A stretch of 5,519 nucleotides of DNA from Candidatus Omnitrophota bacterium (GTDB taxonomy: Bacteria > Hinthialibacterota > Hinthialibacteria > Hinthialibacterales > JAKPRU01). This document shows positions 4,871 through 5,519 of this stretch, one piece after another. The translations under genes and the position numbers were made by a program. The notes under the pieces were generated by a model that did not search any database, was not told the DNA's origin, and worked only from the letters and a program-made list of their open reading frames with translations. The stretch covers positions 1 through 5,519 of the forward strand of contig JAKPRU010000226.1 in NCBI GenBank assembly GCA_029557025.1, in the 5' to 3' direction. Each line of letters starts with the position of its first letter. Positions within the stretch are counted from its first letter, which is position 1.

Positions 4871-5519
4871 ATGAAACGATATACAACCATGGCAGTTGCG
4901 GCGATCTTCGTTTGCGTCGTTGTGGCTTCGGCCGTATTCGGAGATTCCGGCATTCAGGAGATCGTTATCAAGAACGGCAAGTTCAGCCAGGAATGGTGCC
5001 CGATCAATGTCCCGGTCGAAAAGGCCATCGCACCCGGCGATCTGCAATACCTGAAATGCCCGGATGGAACCTGCCTGTCTGTCCAGGTGCGCCCGGAAGA
5101 AACCGGCAGTGTGATTACATTCATCCTGCCGAAATTAGAAGCCGATCAGACCTTGCGCCTTGTTCCGACAAACACCTCAAAAGAGGAACAGCCAATGCAG
5201 GTTCAGAAAACGGCGGATTATCGGATCGACATCAAAGCGGGCGATACCCTTATCACTTCGTATTGCTTCCAGCCGGATTCGGAAAAACCTTACCTGTACC
5301 CGGTCATCGGCCCGAAAGGGACACATTTGACCCGGGGGTTTCCCATGGAAAATCTGGACTTTGAAAAGGAATTGAAGGCGCAGGATCATCCGCACCATCG
5401 CTCGTTCTGGGTAGCCTATGGCGATGTCAACGGCGGCGACTTCTGGATGATGGGGAAAGACCCGAACCACCGCGACACCCAGAAGACCGATGAGATTGCG
5501 GTCACACAGTCCGGGGCGG
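4871..5519 (+). CDS. Secreted DUF6807 (PmoA-like) family protein, partial at right edge
   Basis: The frame is open for 216 codons to the window end. Residues 1-24 form a signal peptide (Lys2-Arg3, hydrophobic core AVAAIFVCVVVASAV, probable cleavage after Gly24), so the mature protein is exported. The visible motifs are those of DUF6807: PYLYPVIGPKGTHLTRGFP (140-158), DHPHHRSFWVAYGDVNG (172-188) and DFW (190-192). The family is sometimes labelled PmoA in databases, but nothing here suggests methane oxidation; members are common in polysaccharide-degrading and planctomycete-like bacteria, and no reaction is established to my knowledge. The His-rich DHPHHR motif could bind metal or line an active site, which is inference. 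Four cysteines (43, 63, 68, 132) in the exported part might form disulfides. About 90-150 further residues are expected outside the window, judging from remembered family lengths. Confidence 0.85.
   Translation, partial: MKRYTTMAVAAIFVCVVVASAVFGDSGIQEIVIKNGKFSQEWCPINVPVEKAIAPGDLQYLKCPDGTCLSVQVRPEETGSVITFILPKLEADQTLRLVPTNTSKEEQPMQVQKTADYRIDIKAGDTLITSYCFQPDSEKPYLYPVIGPKGTHLTRGFPMENLDFEKELKAQDHPHHRSFWVAYGDVNGGDFWMMGKDPNHRDTQKTDEIAVTQSGA

Noticed and set aside
4871..5519. Particulate methane monooxygenase subunit, from the PmoA family label
   Set aside because: The protein has a signal peptide and DHPHHR and GDVNG motifs of DUF6807 and none of the multiple membrane helices of true PmoA.

Overview
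The window is a loosely packed bacterial segment of about 5.5 kb with moderate GC. It holds five genes, four on the + strand and one on the - strand, separated by long non-coding gaps. No rRNA, tRNA, CRISPR array, transposase or phage gene is visible. Several features are typical of large-genome environmental bacteria of the Planctomycetota/Verrucomicrobiota/Hydrogenedentota/Sumerlaeota kind: a secreted CARDB protein with a long Thr-Pro linker, a secreted DUF6807 (PmoA-like) protein, a YgiT-type zinc-finger protein, and intergenic gaps holding dispersed-repeat debris. This placement is an inference from gene content and no marker gene fixes it.

Layout. (1) 1-667, - strand: the N-terminal part of an exported protein, made of a signal peptide, one CARDB domain and a linker in which almost every second residue is Thr. 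It runs off the left edge. (2) 668-1243: a divergent intergenic region with a TATAAT box, operator-like palindromes and an AT-rich inverted repeat. (3) 1244-2614, + strand: a membrane phosphoglycosyl transferase of the bacterial sugar transferase family, fused at its C-terminus to a four-helix membrane segment and a Rossmann-like domain of CapD/FlaA1 type. This is the reverse of the usual WbaP/WcaJ domain order. (4) 2615-2828: a C-rich, G-poor stretch followed by two abutting palindromes at a probable promoter. (5) 2829-4241, + strand: a complete glutamate dehydrogenase with a GTG start. (6) 4242-4529: a gap with a heptamer repeat and other short repeat-like elements. (7) 4530-4745, + strand: a YgiT/MqsA-type zinc-finger protein with no recognisable toxin beside it. 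(8) 4746-4870: a gap with an 8-bp GC-rich hairpin. (9) 4871-5519, + strand: a secreted DUF6807 protein cut by the right edge.

The genes do not form an obvious operon. Each + strand gene has its own gap and its own ribosome binding region, so they are probably separate transcription units. Two products are exported and one initiates membrane glycan assembly, so cell-surface biology is the main theme, with a housekeeping nitrogen-metabolism enzyme in the middle. I do not see a clear new multi-gene system. The most unusual items are the inverted-order phosphoglycosyl transferase, whose Rossmann domain lacks the normal glycine motif, and the related palindromes at its promoter.
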